Assembly (NCBI GenBank): GCA_048013815.1
Contig: CM106586.1
Location: forward strand, 4,712,001 to 4,776,000
Direction: 5' to 3'
Length of the DNA: 64,000 nt
Source: Setoptus koraiensis
Lineage: Eukaryota > Arthropoda
Below the pieces are notes generated by a model. It was given only the letters and a program-made list of their open reading frames with translations, was not told the DNA's origin and ran no database searches. Position numbers and translations under genes: made by a program. Below are positions 48,997 through 62,463 of this stretch, piece after piece; position 1 is the stretch's first letter, and every line of letters begins with the position of its first letter.

Positions 48997-49260
48997 AGTA
49001 GTGCGATTATTGTCTATTATCGCGCCTGTCAATCATACATGCTGGCGCATATGCGCATATCCGCCAGTGTGTCAAATGGTGACACGCTTTTTTTCGTGTG
49101 ACAGCGCGGCGCTAATTAACTCAAACCATGTACTCCAACTGTGTTGCTAACTATGTTGCGAGTTACCCGCAGCGCCGGCCCGAGCGCCCGATAACAATCA
49201 CAGTATTATTATATGACGGCAGCCTCACTGGCTCGCTCGCACCACCTGATGATAGTAATT

Positions 49261-49284
49261 AGCGACATGATCGATCATGTCGCT
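49261..49284. repeat. 24-bp perfect palindrome, no loop
   Basis: AGCGACATGATC followed directly by its exact reverse complement. Confidence 0.96.
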
Positions 49285-50047
49285 CGAAGCCGGCTCAACT
49301 GGGCTCCCAACGCCGGCTCAACGCTCGCTCGAAACCGGCTCAATTGGGGCCCCTATGCTCAAAAGTTCAAAGTTGGGCCCATTAGCAGAGTGTGTGTGTA
49401 TTCAATTATGGCGATGGCATATAAACGCATAGCGGCCTGGCGAGTGGATGCAAGCTGGACAAGCGCCCATAAAGCAAAGCTTATAAACAAGCGAGACAGA
49501 CAGATTTCAAATTAATGATGCCCTTCCGCACCATCATTACACGCAACATTTGCTACCTTGCTAAGCCCGCAACGGTTGCTCGATTTAGCTTGTGACGGTT
49601 GCACAATGAGAGGCGAGCGGCACAAATACAGTTAGCAATTGTGCCAATGGGGCCCCGATAATGATGTGCCCCATACCTGTGTGCGTATCCATAACTGCGT
49701 GCAGCGTCGTATGCGCAGTATATGTGCAGATATGCCGCAGTTTATGTATGTAAACGCTTGGCATTGTCGGCCAACGATTGGTCGGGAGCGGGCCAACGAT
49801 TGGTCGGGCCGCGGATTTAGTCCGGCGACGAGACGGCATCATTATCATCATTATTATTGGTCATTCATGCAGCCCAACGATCGTTGAACCGGTCGCGGGT
49901 GCGACCGGACAGTGGCCATTTTGTGCACTTTTCAGCTGGCTGCCCCCGCGTCATCAATAATGAAATTAACCTCATTCGCCCCGCACTGACAATTCAGACA
50001 ATCTCGCTTGTCGCTCCCTTGTCTCGCTCCCATCTGACGGGTTCTAC

Positions 50048-50131
50048 AAGCTCGCAGTGAGACAAGTCCGTTGTGAGACAAGCCCGTTGTGAGACAAGCC
50101 CGTTGTGAGGCAAGCTCGTTGAGAGACAACT
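50048..50131. repeat. 16-bp minisatellite (GTTGTGAGACAAGCCC)
   Basis: Five units, the last two diverged. Confidence 0.88.
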
Positions 50132-51900
50132 CACACTGTGACCACTGCGAGGTTACGAGGCGCCCATGACAGCGCACAGAGCGCATTTTGATTGACATGA
50201 TGCGCAATTTTATTTTGTGCGCGCCCAGCTCTGTTCCAGTGTGCCGCAAAATGTGCACCAATTGAACGGAAATGAATATTGAAAACACAATGAGTGCACA
50301 ATGAATTTCGAAAACGGGCCCCGGCACTAATGACGCCACTTGCACAGTGGCTGGTCATGTGCAAATTTGTTGCCAGTGCCAGTGCAGCGGCCGCAGTGCG
50401 CTGGCTGCAATCTGCTCAGATTAAATCGGCTCACAATGTTGTCAGATGGGCCCCTTTTCAAATAATGCGCGAATGTCTCATTGCGTCGAGCTGCTCATTG
50501 CGATCGACAGTCGATAAGAGGAGGAAATTCATCTTTGAGCCACTCATCGGGCGCGCAATCCCTCTGACTGGCTCGATTGTCTATGAATTGAGCGACTCGA
50601 GGAGCTGCGACTTGTCGAGTGCGCGCACCGGAAATGGATCTAGGATTTAGCTGCGCGCGTACGTGCCAAACTCAGATTGCAGTCAATGAGCGGCGCATCG
50701 GCACACTGGCTATGTCTTGACCTGATTTTCTTGCCACCCCACTCATCTGCATCTGACTGCTTGTTGGCACAGTGGCACAGATTGGACAACATTGGCGGTC
50801 AGGTGCGCTGTGGTGAGGCCATGATGATCACATCTTGTCAGCGCGCAATTTCATCGTTGTCATCATGAATGGCTGGCTCACTGTTGGCCGTGATTGATCT
50901 GGCTGCGCCGTTATATTGTTGTTATATTATTATGTATGCAGTTTGTTTTGCAGTTGTTGTTGTTTTGGGTTATTCTCTATTTTGCAACAACTTATGCAAA
51001 TCGGCATGAAACGAACGTTGCCAGCGTGAGGCCAGCCGGCGCAGGGTGAGTTGCCCGAGCATGCTGTTCACGACAATATGCGCAAAATGTATGCAAAAAT
51101 GCGCATCGAAATTTGCAAAATACATGCCAGAGTGCATCCAAAAACAAACCCAAAAATATGCCCAGAAATATATCCAAAAATAAACCCAAAAATATATCGA
51201 AAAACGTATGCAAAGATGCGCACAAAATCAAAATATATCAAAATATATCAAACAGAATATAATTGAAAATGTTAGCGCCGGCCGTCAGCGGTTTGGCGTC
51301 AATATCGCGGTTTGGCGTTGATTTTGACGGGCGCACCGCGATGCCGCCATTTTGTGTGTGTTGTCGGGCTTGTTGCGTAACAGTGCCACTGGCAACCAGC
51401 TGATAAGCGGCAGGGCTTGTTTTTTAGTAATTATGCCCTCGTAGCACTGCATGCACTGTGTGTGTCATCATGGGCAAAAGCTGGCAGAAACAACAAGGAA
51501 ATATCATTAGCGTCTTGCTAGCTGATCGGCGCCGGTCGCTATGTGCAGTTGGCGGTGTGCGGAGCTAGCGACTAGCGACTAGTTTGCTCACAAGTCAGGT
51601 CTGCGATGTGAGATCGTTTAGCGCACAGCGAGTTGCATTGTTGCAACACTGTCGACAAACGACGCATCGAGACGCTCCGACGTTTGTCTCGACACGATCA
51701 GCTGTTACGTCAGCATAATATACTAATATGATGCACTTGCCATTGCGTAACAGCGCGGCGCTGTATGTGCTGTATGGGCGAGTGTTATATTCAATTAGTT
51801 GGCTGTGTGCCGTCTGCAGATGATGCTCGTCGTCGTCAGCAGCAGCATCCGCGAATCGCGCTATATGCGCCGCTCACTGCTTGCTGCACGCTGCATATAG

Positions 51901-51978
51901 CTGCACCACATAGCACCATATCGCACCGCATAGCACCATATCGCACCGCATAGCACCATGTCGCAGCGCATAGCACAG
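51901..51978. repeat. 20-bp minisatellite (TCGCACCGCATAGCACCATA)
   Basis: About four units with few changes, built from two related 10-bp halves. Confidence 0.88.
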
Positions 51979-53067
51979 CGAGTATAGCCAGTGAATATCG
52001 CCACTGATTATGTGCTATATTCAATGGGTGCTATATGGCTACGATGCTGGGCGGCTGCATGGCTGTGAGGCGAAAATGTCAAGACACACACGGCTTAGAT
52101 GGGCGCCTGCAGCCACAAAGATCATCATGCATTATTACCTTTGTGTGTTGTTTATATGCGCCCTCTCTCTATCAGCTAAAAGCGGCGGCTCGGGGGCATA
52201 GCGACATTCGCGCACTCATCCACATCCGAGCGCATTCACTTGATTGAACAAAAATCAAGAATTGCCTACTGCACAAGCCGCCAGCAGCCTCTAACTACTC
52301 GCTGGCTTCCAGTTAGCTGCTCGACAGTAGCTGCGGCTCGGCCAAATAAAGGCACCCAGTGAATATATTCATCATGCCATCTCGCCTATGCGCCCGCTAT
52401 CTGGGCCCTGCGCCCGGCCGAAAATTGTCTAAACTCGAGTTAGTTAGTCGGCGCTTTGTCTGCCCGTGTCGCCCGATCCGACCAAGATCAGATAAGCGCG
52501 CATCGCGCGGGCCCTAATTCCGAGTGAATGGCCTCTGCTCCGTTGGCCGCTGCCAATAGTTTGCGATAGCTCGCAACAGTTCGCGCACTGGCTCGCACGT
52601 CACACCGCCGCTCAGCTTGCCGGTCGCGGGCTCTCGCGGTCGCGGGCTCGCGAGATGTCGGGATGTCGGGCTAGCGAGCTGTCGGGCTGACAGGCTGCCG
52701 GGGTTGGGGTCGGGGTGTGGGGCGTGGGCGAGATTTCGGCGGTAGCGGCACTGCCATCGATATGGCGCCGGCAGCGGATTTGGCGGTCGGTGTGGGCGCT
52801 GTTGTCGCTGTTGCCGTTGGCCGGCCGGCCGGCTTGTGCGCTGTGGGCCAGTCGGCTGTGACGCAACGAGAGATAAATCAATGCTAGCACACAAATTAGC
52901 AGAAGCACAACAAACAAAGTGCACACATTGGGAGATTAGTTTCAATCTCAGTGTTGTTCGCGGCGCTCGCCATTGCGCTTGTGCGCAAACCCGCGATCCC
53001 GTGACGAGAGCCCGCGCGACACCGTGCTCTCGACAACTGGTGAGAGAGTCAATATATATAATTGGAC

Positions 53068-53140
53068 AGCAACAGCAGCAACAGCAACAACAACAACAAC
53101 AACAACAGCAACAGCAGCAACGACAACAACAACGGACGCA
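53068..53140. repeat. CAA/CAG trinucleotide tract
   Basis: Imperfect (CAA)n with CAG and CGA interruptions. All frames are open because of the period. Confidence 0.88.
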
Positions 53141-54564
53141 AAAGTAGAACTGTCATGAATAAAAACAGCCAACACAAACAATTGATTTACTGCGCAAACT
53201 TAACTAGCATCGATCTATTGAGTTGCGTAACCGTGCCAAAGTGTCGCCTTTGTTTGTCTTGTTCTCTCTCGCTCTCTGTCTATCAGTTGGCTCGTTCTCA
53301 CTTCCGGTTGGCACAACACACACGCACGCTGCACAATGTTGCAGCCGGTCAGAGCTTTGTTTGTGACAAAGTGAGTGTGGCACTTGTCGTGATTTACGGT
53401 TTGTTGTTGTGCTCTGGTGCGAGCTGCGCCCAATTGCAGCGCGAGCCAGTGCGGCCGACTCAAGTGGCTCAAGATAAAGTTAAAATTGAAATTAAACCGA
53501 GCTACCGCAAACGAACGACAGGGCTCGCTGCCGGGCTTCGCTGTGCGGCTGGCCCGCTGCCGGTCGCCGCCAGCAAAAGTTTAAAACAATGTTCATTTGC
53601 ACAGATATTAAAAGTTGCCACTCACTGCTTCACAAGCACTGACAGTAGCAACGGCAGCGCCAGCCACTAAATCGCCTCACACTGCCTCTAGCGGCCAGCG
53701 AAAGTGTCAGAATAAGTTTCATTCTGCGAGCATAATCTTTTCGTTGTTTGTGTTTGCTTCACGGCCGCTTGACAGCTGATGCCTGATGCTGGCTGATTGT
53801 CGTTTGTGGTTGCTGTTTGCGGTTGTTGTCTGTTGTTGTCGGTGGTTGTGGGTTGTGGGTTGTTGGTTGTTGGTGGTGGATGGCGGTGGTTGGCTGGTGG
53901 CGCTGCGGGTCGGCTGTCGGGCGAAATAATTTAAAATAATATGACTGAATAAAATGCGAACAATAAAATGGAATGGAAAAGAGAGAATGAGAGCAAGAGA
54001 GATTGCAGCGAGAAACCACTATTATGTTAAGTAGTGACTAGGTCGCAAACGTCACTATAGACTCATCTCACGTCGTCGTGGTCGTCGTTGTCGTTGTTGT
54101 TTTCTGAGCGCCCGCTCGCTTGCCAGCGCTTCCTCTGTGATGGTAAACAACAACAACAACAACAGCAAACAGCGACACGTTATGTGTTTATGTGTTTGCG
54201 GTTTGCTCTGATGGGCGCCCCTCGCTCGCCGGGCCCCACTAACTTGAGCGCTTGGCGCTTGCTATTTCTTTAGCTGCACAATTCTTTCGCTTGCAGCGGC
54301 CGGCTAGCAAGACGCCGCATAACGGCATCCATGTGACAATCCGCGAATGGGCCCCACAGGAGCGCAGTCAGGGATCTGGGTGCGATGGGGCCGCCGAACA
54401 CAATGGGCCCACTCGCTCCTTCTTCGTCTCGGACAATGCGCTTTGGCGACACGATGGCAGCGCAAAATGGTAAAAAAGCCGCAACATAAGCCAGTGGACG
54501 TCACAGGCCAAATCTCATAGTTGGTCACGCTTTGTGATTGCATAATCTTTGTTGTTGTCGGCCT

Positions 54565-54585
54565 TGTTGTTGCTGTTGTTGCTGT

Positions 54586-54665
<80 letters not shown>

Positions 54666-54670
54666 TTGCG
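54565..54670. repeat. TTGCTG hexanucleotide array
   Basis: About 100 bp of TTGCTG, nearly perfect in its central part. It gives poly-Leu, poly-Cys or poly-Gln in different frames. No gene model includes it. Confidence 0.93.
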
Positions 54671-56094
54671 GTTGGCTCTCGGGGTTCGGGGCTCGGCTCA
54701 ATTTCGCTGGCTCCAGAGTGAGCGGGCGCCAAGATTCGCGAGCCACCAACAGCGACCTGCGCAATCTGATCACCGACAGTCAAGTCGCCGGTCACCACAA
54801 GTCAATCGCATCGGGGCCCACAATGCCAGTTTGCAATCAAGTTGCCGGCCGAGTCCGGGGCCGACATTTTGATTTAAGAGGGCTCAACTCGGGCCTCAAA
54901 ATGTGTCCAATGTCCACTCTGTCTCGTGTCTGCCACGTATTCGCTTGCAACTGGCGTTATTTGTAGGTACGTGCCCGTTGGCTGTACGTGCTCCTTGACC
55001 AATACACACACACACACACACACACTATCTATTGAGACGAGTGCGACTAATGAGACCGGCGAGACAGTTGGGATCGGCGGCTAGGTCGCCGGCGCCAAGC
55101 AGCCAATGAGTCGGCCAATGAGCGCAGTAGTGGTTGCATTATCAGCCAGATGAAACCACTACCGAGCGAAACAGTGTATCATTGTTTGTCGACACTTGGC
55201 GCCCCCTAGCGCAAACGCTAACAAGTGATCATACAACAATGGGGCGACACACCAAGTTTGTGCGGCCAGTGCGGTGTCCATTGTTTTGTTTGTCTAATGG
55301 GCACACACACACACACATATATATTCTGGGGCTCCGTACACATCCGTACATATATATACGGATATATATGAGGGGGCCCGGTTGGCCGTAAAGAAGCGCA
55401 AAGTGCAAACAAACAACAATCAGTGCATTGTGACAACGGACAAATCGGCACACAAATGGATTGTGCCTAAACGACGGCGCATCGACGCAATCTGCTCACC
55501 ATCGTATGGCTCACTGGCCGGCTAGTTACATTACGTAACTGCGTAACTGTCGCATGAAAACCGCTGCTGCTGCCGCTACGTAATGTTGCTGCCGTTACGT
55601 AATGTAGCTGCAGTTGAGGCTGGCTGGCTGGCTGGCAAATAAGGAAAGTAATGAAAGAGCCAGTATCAAACAAACACAACAATTGTTAGACTGTGACAGT
55701 TGTAGGGAAAAAATTGTTTGTGTGTCCACTAACGGTATCACAGTTGATGGTGCTTGACCAGAAGTGCTCGGGGCCAAGTCATTTAACTTGAGAGCGAGAC
55801 TCAATTTTATGTTTGGTCGTTGTCTGTCGCTGATGCTGATGCTGCTGCTGATGCTGTTGCTGTTGTTGACTCAGGCCCCAAAAGTATGAATTAGCAGAGT
55901 GGGCAAACTAATTGCTACACTTGATGTCACTTATAAATATCGGGCGATATTCATTCGTGAACTTGCGCTCGCCAGCCGGCCCAGCAAACAATAAGCGCGG
56001 ATATATATGTATAAAATTGTGTTATAAAATTAATATATTATTGCATTACATTATAATATTATTATGGCCAGCTTGAGACAATATTCATGAGTGC

Positions 56095-56122
56095 ATGCGG
56101 CGGCGGCGGCGGCGGCGGCGGC
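56095..56122. repeat. (GCG)n microsatellite
   Basis: Eight uninterrupted GGC units. Confidence 0.93.
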
Positions 56123-57382
56123 AATATAATCACGGCGGACACAAATCATTATTCATGAATGAGTTGCAGCCGACACTCATTAGTATTGCTCGATTAGCGT
56201 GGCCAATATGTGAATATGCCGACAGTGTATGGGCACAATTAATGGGCAAACATTCATACAAACACTCTTGAGAAAAAACGCTTTGTTGGCTGGCTGATAA
56301 TTGACTTGCTGCTTGCAAAGTTGCAAAGATTCTCGTGCTCGTTGTCTCATTATTATTCAAACGCAAACAACGACAACAACGACAACAACGACAACAACGA
56401 CAACAGCGACAACAGATTACGTTGGAATAACAAGGAAACAGATTGAGTCGCGCGACTTGACGATTACACCGATAATTGCGCAATCGCATTAACTGGCGCT
56501 GGCCGGTGGTTGCGACTCGCGACCGTTTTAACGGCGCAGTCATCATCATATATTATTATTATACAATAATATTCACAAACATAAGCACGAAACCGAGCAA
56601 CGATGAACGCTGAGTGAATTGAGCGTATTTAGAAACAAATTCACAAACAATATGTTGAATACTCATACTCGCTCGTATGCGGTCATATGTGTCCATTAAC
56701 TGCGTTGGCCCGAAACTCTCGGCCCGAAAGAGACAATTTGCGTTTGACACTGCGCCTCTATTAGTGTCCGTCTAGCCGACCAACAGCTCGCAGTTTCGCT
56801 GCGGGCTCAGCTCTCTGCTGGCTGACCGGCCGGCTGGCTGGCTGACCGGCCGACTGGCTGGCTGGCGAGGCCCCACAAGCTGGCGGGGGGCCCCACAGGC
56901 TGTGCGGGCCACGGCAAACAATTTGGGCCCTGCACTGACAACTAATTGTGAGTGGTAGGTGAGTGGCGAGTTATAAGTTGAGCCGGCCGCCGAATTGAAG
57001 TGATAATTGAAGTGGGCCCGCCCGGCGCAAGAAAGCAGCAACGAAGAAGAAAAGAATGGGAGAGGAGAGCGGCCAAGGGAGAAAAGAGATAACAACTTGT
57101 TATTTATACTAGCTTCACCTACATTTGGGCCCAGTTTGAGCCCGCGACCATGCTCTGGCTGCGGCCGCGGCCCGAACCGGGGGCCCGCCATTGAGCAAAA
57201 TCCCGATCTTAAATCTCGGCCCGGCGCAACACAAACACTGGCCGGCCCTCTAATGACACTCATCTCTCATAACGGCCCCCTTTCTTCTTTGCTTGCTCCA
57301 CATTTCGCTCGACACACGAGCTATCTGTGCGGCCATTGCCCAGTGGCGCTAATAGTGCTGCCCGTGTCTGTCGCTGTCTGGC

Positions 57383-57453
57383 CCTCTGGCTGGCTGTTGG
57401 GCTGGCCATTGGGCTGGCCGTTGGGCTGGCCGTTGGGGCCCCAACGGCCAGCC
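57383..57453. repeat. 12-bp array ending in a 30-bp perfect palindrome
   Basis: Head-to-tail GGGCTGGCCGTT units (57383-57437) end in an exact loopless palindrome at 57424-57453, with arms GGCTGGCCGTTGGGG and its complement. The last unit has thus been copied in inverted orientation. Confidence 0.93.
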
Positions 57454-57712
57454 AGAGCCTGGCTGGAGTGACCAATTTGTAGCTGTTGTTGTGCGCTGCA
57501 CAGTGGCAACTGTAATGGCAACTGTGGCTTTAATCGTATCTAGCCGGCAATTGTAACTGTAACTGCAACTGTGTGTGTGTGTCTCTCTGGCGGCCATTCC
57601 CTGAATGACGGTGCAACTGTAACTGCCTTTGGCGACCCTAACCAAAGCGCCCTCTCGTCCAATTGTTATATCATGGCAAATTTTTGTTCTTACAGTCGCA
57701 GTAAGCACAGTT

Positions 57713-57743
<31 letters not shown>

Positions 57744-58589
57744 CCGCTACAAACAGCGGCTATTGTTACGTCATCTGCACGTCACTTCTCCGGCTTGTTT
57801 AAGCCGGCCACTAATGTTTTGCCTGATGAGCCTTGCACACACAAACACACAATAGGCGCGCCACCTAGCCGACATTGTGAGATAAGTTGGTTCGAGTTGA
57901 ACGAATCTCACTGGCTGTAATTGAGCGATCTATAAGCAAAAAAAGCTTACAACTCGCAAAACGAGCTTAACACTAACGAGGCGCCACTAAACTAATAATC
58001 AATATTGATATGACATTCAATTTGCCATCAGCTGCCGTTACGTAAGACAACGCTGACTGCGAATTATAATTGAGCTCGTGATCGGCCTCATCAATGAGCT
58101 GCGCAGACATGACAGTGGCGCTGGCCAATTAAAGGGCTATTTGTTCGGCCGCTCGAGTCCAGTTGAGATTGTTTTTCTCTCAAATTTTCTATACTGGTAT
58201 CCATGTATGAATCGCGATAAATCGAGATAAATCGACTCGCTCGTCTTGTCGTGTCGCTCGCTCATACGCGCTCACGGGCCCATATCCGAGGGCTCGCATG
58301 ACACAGCTAATGGGCTCATATCATGATCCGCGTAGGGGCATAGAGGCGCCACCTGTAAAATCGCCCGAAATGAGTGGCCAAAAAACTGACCACAGCCACG
58401 ATTATAGCGATTCTCGGAAGGGGCCTCAGATTGCGCCAACTGTGCTGGTGGCACCACCAAAGTGAGTCCATAGTCGCCAGGTCCAGTGCGGCCAACAGAG
58501 CCAATAATAAAGCGCAGATTAGGCAAGATTATGAGGCACGTAACCGTTAGAGCGCCCGTTATTGAGACACAATGATGATTGCGGTTGGC

Positions 58590-58623
<34 letters not shown>

Positions 58624-58803
58624 GCGATAAACGCAAGCATGACACGACAACCACAACCGCGCACATCTGACACAGCACACTGGTCATGTGACTCGGGCTC
58701 GAGCTCGCTCGCATCCAGTGACAAGACAGCCAGCGCGGGCGAGGTGAACAAACAAACCGCCACCAATTGATAGATCTCATCATGGTGTGCATTTGGTATC
58801 GCG

Positions 58804-58891
58804 CGGCCTCAGTCGGCCTCGTCAGCCCCATTGGCCTCATTGGCCCCATTGGCCCCATTGGCCCCAATGGCCCCAATGGCCTCAATGGCCG
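58804..58891. repeat. 9-bp array (ATTGGCCCC) that switches to its complement-like form
   Basis: ATTGGCCCC units (to about 58860) are followed by AATGGCCCC units. CCATTGG and CCAATGG are reverse complements, so polarity flips within the array. The Gly-Pro-rich frame here is a repeat product, not a collagen. Confidence 0.85.
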
Positions 58892-60582
58892 CCCACTGGC
58901 CAACGGTGCAAGCGGCCAATGCCCGCTGGCAGCAATCTATCTGCGTCGGCCATCTATCATTGGCCGGCCCATAGGAGCGTGAATATTAATGAGATACAGC
59001 TACTTGGGCGCCCACACAATGTTGCAATAAACAGTTACACTCGGCTAGTCGACTCGGCCGAGATATCATCAGCAAGATTGTGAGCGGCAGCGTTTGTTCC
59101 CGACATGCCCATGTCCCGCCGTCGCCTTGCCCGTCGCCCGTTGCTCGCCGCTCGTCGCCCGTTGCCCGCTGCAACTCGTCTTGCCCGTCATCTCCTACGG
59201 CTATTTCTGTGCAACTTCAGCAAGCCCACTGGGCCCGAAAAGCCCCACGAACCCAGCAAACCGACGGGCCCAACAGGCCCGACGTGCTCGCTATGCAGAT
59301 TGTTCGCAGTGGGCCGGCCGCATGTATGACGGGCCCCAAAACAGCGCCCACAGCAGCGCCCCTATGACAAGTCGAGCGAGCCAGTGGGCGCCAATATCAT
59401 TAGTAGCGAGTGCATGAGCGACAACAAAAAAGACGACAGACAAGATTATGATAGCGGCCGGTTAGTGGCACGATATTTAGCTCAATTTAGGAGGGGGGAG
59501 AGGCCCGTGTGCGTAATATTATTCAAACACAATAAATTAATAAGGCTTCAATCAGTCTAGTGGTGGGCCTAGCGGTCGAAGTTGCAACAACAATTGGACA
59601 GTGCTGACTAGCGCACACCGTTAACGGTTGGCGTGCGCTGTTGAGCGCGCTCCCAATTGGACGGTCGCCTCTCTTTATTTATCCGGCCTCTGGCTGGGCT
59701 TGCCCTGTTATCATTACGTGGGCCTAAACAATAGAAATCACTTAGTTGCTGGATACAATTGTCGCTCATACACAAATTGTGCGACACACAGCCGCACTAT
59801 CTATTATCCGAATGGCCGTGGATGATTGCGCACTCTGGACGCGGACAGCGGTGAATAGTTGTGAATAGTCCTGGCTAGTCGCGAATAGTCGCGAATAGTC
59901 GCGAACGGATCGCGCCAGCAAATATACACAAAGTATACACATGTCCGGTTATTCATGAACGCACCACCAACAACAAACAGTGGCAAGCTTATCCCGAAGT
60001 GGGCCCACTGATCTCGCCAGACACAAACAAGCCCTCAGCGGTTAGCGGCTGGCCGGATAACTGTCGAGGTATGTAGATATGTGTTTGTCTAGTTGGTGGC
60101 CGCTAGTTTAGCCGCAAGACACGTCAAGTCAGGTGGGTCGCCTAACCGTATTTTGGGCCCGCTTGCAATTGGGGCCAGCAGTTATAAATAGTTTTTGCCA
60201 AGTGACATTTGCATGACAGGCCCGCAGCGAGCTGTAGATGGCAGCAGCAGCAGCAGCAGCTTCATTAGTGCCTATTGTCTCCATCCAACAAATTGAAAGC
60301 CATCGACACACGACCAATAACCGGGGTCCGTCGCTGCGGGGCTAACAAACCATTCAATAATAACCACACCGGGCCAGCTCGACAGTGGAATCGTCTGGCC
60401 GGCTGGCTCGCCAGATCTAGCGCGATCAATGTGTGTCACAAATTGTCAGTGGTGGCAAAAAGGTTTCAGAAAACAACAGAAACGTTCATCTATGTCGTGC
60501 CGTATAAATGCTGGATAAATTTCGAAAAATTCTAGCATCAGACTGGACGCAAACGCAATGACAATGACGACCAACTTTACCT

Positions 60583-60729
60583 TCACTCATCAGTGGAGTC
60601 AGTCGACAAGCCAGACTTGAGACCTGACAGAGGCGTCTCATTGAAAAATGTGCGCAACTCACGGGGTTTCAGTGAGCTCAAGCTAAGATAAATGCACAAT
60701 TTCTTGCCATTGTCAGGCTTCTTTGTCCT
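60583..60729 (-). CDS. Possible terminal exon of an unrecognised minus-strand gene
   Basis: The open frame is protein-like and repeat-free: TKKPDNGKKLCIYLSLSSLK, then PRELRTFFNETPLSGLKSGL and STDSTDE before TGA at 60583-60585. An in-frame TAA just upstream means it must begin at an acceptor; AAAG| at 60727 or CAAAG| at 60720 would serve, though the pyrimidine tract is poor. A donor-like GAAG|GTAAAG lies right after the stop, so part of the segment could instead be an internal exon in another frame. No partner exon is established. Confidence 0.3.
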   Translation of the reverse strand, partial: RTKKPDNGKKLCIYLSLSSLKPRELRTFFNETPLSGLKSGLSTDSTDE

Positions 60730-62042
60730 TTACTATGTGCACTCGATTTAGTGCCACAAATGGACGACACAGTTGGCGACTTTGAAACTGAACGAACGCA
60801 GCTAAAGCGACACACCAAAAGTCAGCGGCTGACATGAAGAGGCCAGCTTAATTAGCATGTTAACGGTAATTGTTTTGACCTTGCGGCGACACACGGACAC
60901 TAGCAAATGTCAACCAATGTCAGCCAAATCAGCACACCAAGGCGCCTGCAACTGATTAACTGGCTGCACATCAACTAGTAGACACACAATATAAATATCC
61001 CGTCACGACAACAACAACGACAACAACCAGCCTAACGAGAGATTGTAATTGTAAATTGGAGTCATTTCGTGTTCATCCAGTTGGCTGTGCAGTAAATCTC
61101 AATTGCCCATCGGCTATCGGTCTAATGAGCTCTAATTAGCCGTAGTATACATAGGCCCAGTATGCATAGGCTGGGTAGACGTTTCAGTGGGCCCTCGCAA
61201 AGTCAACGACACACACAGAATCGCTAAACAAATATTTTTCAATTATTGCTCATTAGCATTGAGTGCAAATTTGCGCGATTTGCGATTTGTTGTAGCGTCA
61301 CAAACTTGAACGAACAACAAGACAACGGGCAACAACTGTGCCGACTTGTGTCAATCTGATCTGTGTGGGCCGCACAGATCAAATTGCAACAACATTAACA
61401 CGAAATGACTGCCAACTACCAGCGCCAACTGCCAACTAAACGCGAAAGAGCGAGCAACATTTTTTGAATGGTGCCCACCGTTGCTAATAGTGGGCCTATT
61501 AGCACCTAAGTAGGTTTTCTTGTTGGTGACTCGCTAATAGTGAGTAACTAATAGTCAGACCAATGGCGCAATAAAGATTTTGCCAGCAGTTACATAACAA
61601 CGGACGCGGGATAATAACGTGCGATTATCAAGCAGAGACACAATGGCATTAGATGGCCGAGAGAGTTTGATTCAATCTGATTGTTTGACGGATAAACAAC
61701 CGGTCAAGTGATTGTGATCGCTCGTTTAACTTTGTCTCATTGTCCACCGGACATGTGCGCCGCCAATCGGATCGAGAGAGCGACACTTCCGTTTTGGGCG
61801 CTCCCCCTATATATGGGGCGCCGTCGATGGGCGACCATTGAGTGGAAAGTGTGTATTTTGGCGCAACGATCGCCATTGAATCGGTTGGCGGGCCCAGACT
61901 CAGTGCTAATCGATATGACTTGAAGCTGGTCGGCGCGAGTGCGCGCGATCCCGGCCATGGGACGGGACGGGACGCGATGCGATGCGCTGCCCATCACAAT
62001 GGATCCAACCGGATAAACCAATGAATCAAATGCAATTAAATT

Positions 62043-62062
62043 TTGCAGTTGCGCAACTGCAA
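62043..62062. repeat. 20-bp perfect palindrome, no loop
   Basis: TTGCAGTTGC followed directly by its exact reverse complement. Confidence 0.93.
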
Positions 62063-62290
62063 CTGGAGAACAACAAATCAAATCAGCGCTCGGTTGGCAT
62101 CATTTCGTGGGGCCCCATTTGATTTTACTTTATTTTATTCCATTTCGTTTTAGTGCGGCCCACTCAGTGATAGGTGCCAAACGGTGCAGCTCTGTCGAAA
62201 TTGAAAGCGGGCCCCGCCAACGCCGGCACTTCCGTTTGCACATTAGCAGATTCCTGTCGGCACGAGAACCCAGTTGGCCCCGTCAGCTCT

Positions 62291-62413
62291 TAGTTCTGGC
62301 TAGTTCGGGTTAGTTCTGGCTAGTTCGGGCTAGTTCTGGCTAGTTCGGGCTAGTTCTGGCTAGTTCGGGCTAGTTCTGGCTAGTTCGGGCTAGTTCGGGC
62401 TGGCTCGGGCTGG
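62291..62413. repeat. 20-bp minisatellite (TAGTTCTGGCTAGTTCGGGC), six units
   Basis: A higher-order array: two 10-bp halves, TAGTTCTGGC and TAGTTCGGGC, alternate in strict register for about five 20-bp periods. It then ends in halves of the second type only. Confidence 0.95.
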
Positions 62414-62463
62414 TCGCAACGGCTCCTACGGCGAGCTAGCCATGCGAAAGCGGGTTAACGTAC

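Noticed and set aside
52612..52926. Membrane-anchor-like minus-strand frame
   Set aside because: It has only a GTG start after an in-frame TAA, no acceptor, and a Pro/Arg-rich tail typical of chance frames.
53337..53670. Secretory-looking frame around 53380 (VVIYGLLLCSGASC)
   Set aside because: There is no ATG before the hydrophobic core in that frame, and no acceptor gives it one.
58804..58920. Collagen-like Gly-Pro repeats
   Set aside because: The pattern comes from the 9-bp ATTGGCCCC array. There is no sustained Gly-X-Y coding exon or flanking domain.
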